From Chrysiogenales bacterium (GTDB lineage Bacteria; Acidobacteriota; Aminicenantia; UBA2199): DNA of 7,361 nucleotides. The stretch lies in contig SPCN01000108.1 of assembly GCA_004525465.1 (NCBI GenBank), forward strand, positions 1 to 7,361, in the 5' to 3' direction. The translations under genes and the position numbers were made by a program. Each line of letters begins with the position of its first letter. The stretch's first letter is position 1. A model generated the notes under the pieces. That model did no database searches, was not told the origin of the DNA, and saw only the letters and a program-made list of their open reading frames with translations. Below are positions 6,431 to 7,361 of the stretch, one piece after another.

Positions 6431-7361
6431 TCGGAATCATCCCTGTCAAAGGCCCCGGGGGTGAAATAGGCGCCGTGCTCTGGCAGGAACAGGATAAAGG
6501 TCGTGCCGTCGCCTTTTTTTACATCGATCTCGATCCAGCCGGAGTTCTCCTCGATGATCTCCTTGACGGTTGTCAGACCCAGACCGGTTCCTTTTTCGCC
6601 CTTGGTGGTGAAATAGGGTTCAAATATCTTGTTGATGATCCTGGCATCGATGCCGGTACCGTTGTCGGAAATTTTGATGCGGATGAAGTTATTTTCCGCC
6701 TTGGAAATGAAGATGCGGTCGACCGTGATGCCGATCAATCCTTTTTCGCGCTGGGCCGCCCATATGGTGTCCTTGGCGTTGATGAGCACGTTGAACAGCG
6801 CCAGCAGAAATTTTTCCTTGTTCATTAAAACGGTAAATGAGCTATCCGTGAAATTTCTTTCAACATCTATCCTTTTCAGAACGGTTTTCCCAAGCAGATT
6901 GAGTACGGTTTCGATGGCGTCCCTTACATTCATGCTCTCTTTTTTCAGCTTCTCCCTTTTCGAAAAATCAAGAATGTCCTTGCCCAGGTGGTAGGCGCGC
7001 AGGGCCACATCCTCGATCAGAATGGTGCGCTTGAAATGGGGTTGGTCGGCGCCAACCTCCTTTTTAAGAATGCTCAAATGGCCCAAAAGGCTGGTCATCA
7101 AATTGTTGAATTCATGGGTAAAGCGGCTGAGCAGTTCTCCGAGCGTTCCTAGTTTTTTGGCATGAAGCAGCTTTTCTTCCAGTTCGAATTTTTCGCTGAT
7201 GTCCTCCATCTGCAGCACTGCGGCCGGGGCTCCGGGCAGGGGGATCTTGTAAAGGGTTAAACGCAGGATTTTTTCGCCCCCCTGCTCATGAATCACCGAA
7301 AAGTTGTCATAAAAACATGGATTGCCGCTCAACAAGACCTTGAAATAGTCCTCTTTCAAGG
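6427..7361 (-). CDS. PAS-type sensor histidine kinase (5' end outside window)
   Basis: This is the C-terminal part of a two-component sensor kinase that autophosphorylates on histidine and passes the phosphate to a response regulator. About 311 residues are present and the frame is open at the right edge. The first codon that could serve as a start is a TTG at 7359, but the protein there is already inside a sensory domain, so the true start lies beyond the window. Counting from that TTG, residues 1-55 look like the end of a PAS fold (ending LQMEDISEKF), followed by a linker helix. The H-box is FTHEFNNL with phospho-acceptor H82. The ATPase domain has N-box LFNVLINAKD (188-197), DNGTGID (232-238), FEPYFTT (246-252) and GTGLGL (257-262), so it should be catalytically competent. 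The H-E-F-N-N type resembles NtrB-like kinases. No membrane segment or response regulator is visible here. The signal is unknown. Confidence 0.93.
   Translation of the reverse strand, partial: LKEDYFKVLLSGNPCFYDNFSVIHEQGGEKILRLTLYKIPLPGAPAAVLQMEDISEKFELEEKLLHAKKLGTLGELLSRFTHEFNNLMTSLLGHLSILKKEVGADQPHFKRTILIEDVALRAYHLGKDILDFSKREKLKKESMNVRDAIETVLNLLGKTVLKRIDVERNFTDSSFTVLMNKEKFLLALFNVLINAKDTIWAAQREKGLIGITVDRIFISKAENNFIRIKISDNGTGIDARIINKIFEPYFTTKGEKGTGLGLTTVKEIIEENSGWIEIDVKKGDGTTFILFLPEHGAYFTPGAFDRDDSD

Noticed and set aside
6444..6449. Second TTGACA as an independent promoter
   Set aside because: At 17 nt downstream the sequence is CATTCC, a poor -10.
7357..7359. TTG as the start of the histidine kinase
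   Set aside because: It falls inside what looks like a PAS domain at the window edge with no room to see a ribosome site. An internal Leu codon of a truncated gene is more likely.

Overview
The window is a dense bacterial gene block in which every supported gene lies on the minus strand, so transcription runs from the right edge (position 7361) to the left edge (position 1). In transcription order the genes are: a PAS-type sensor histidine kinase (5' end outside the window), a YbhN/AglD-type multi-span membrane protein (flippase-like), nrdR, a small heat-shock protein (Hsp20), lon, thiL and an M17 leucyl aminopeptidase (3' end outside the window). No RNA gene, insertion sequence, CRISPR array, long repeat or strong terminator was seen. 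No stretch over 300 bases lacks a gene.

The junctions are very tight. They are 34 nt between the kinase and the membrane protein, a 23-nt overlap into nrdR, 0 nt to hsp20 (TGA directly followed by ATG), 11 nt to lon, a 1-nt TAATG overlap to thiL and 1 nt to the aminopeptidase. From the membrane protein onward this looks like one operon. A good sigma70-like promoter (TTGACA, 17 nt, TAATAT) overlaps the stop codon of the kinase. It sits so close to the next ATG that the transcript from it would be almost leaderless. The six-gene block may therefore be transcribed separately from the kinase.

Functionally the centre of the block is protein quality control. Hsp20 holds unfolded proteins, Lon degrades them with ATP, and the aminopeptidase can finish resulting peptides to free amino acids. 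ThiL (last step of thiamine diphosphate synthesis) sits between the two proteolytic genes with no other thiamine gene in view. NrdR is the zinc-ribbon/ATP-cone repressor of ribonucleotide reductase genes, none of which is in view. The kinase and membrane protein point to envelope signalling and lipid or polyprenyl-linked transport, but no partner for either is visible.

The organism is a bacterium of intermediate GC with clear Shine-Dalgarno sites (AGGAGG, GAGGTG, GAGG). All protein families here are housekeeping and widespread, so the window alone cannot place it. The gene order recalls uncultivated Acidobacteriota-like lineages such as Aminicenantes, but that is a low-confidence impression. 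No clearly new biological system is visible. The points most worth a second look are the near-leaderless promoter and the A8/A9 tracts at gene junctions and gene starts, including a zero-frame A AAA AAG slip site at the end of thiL.
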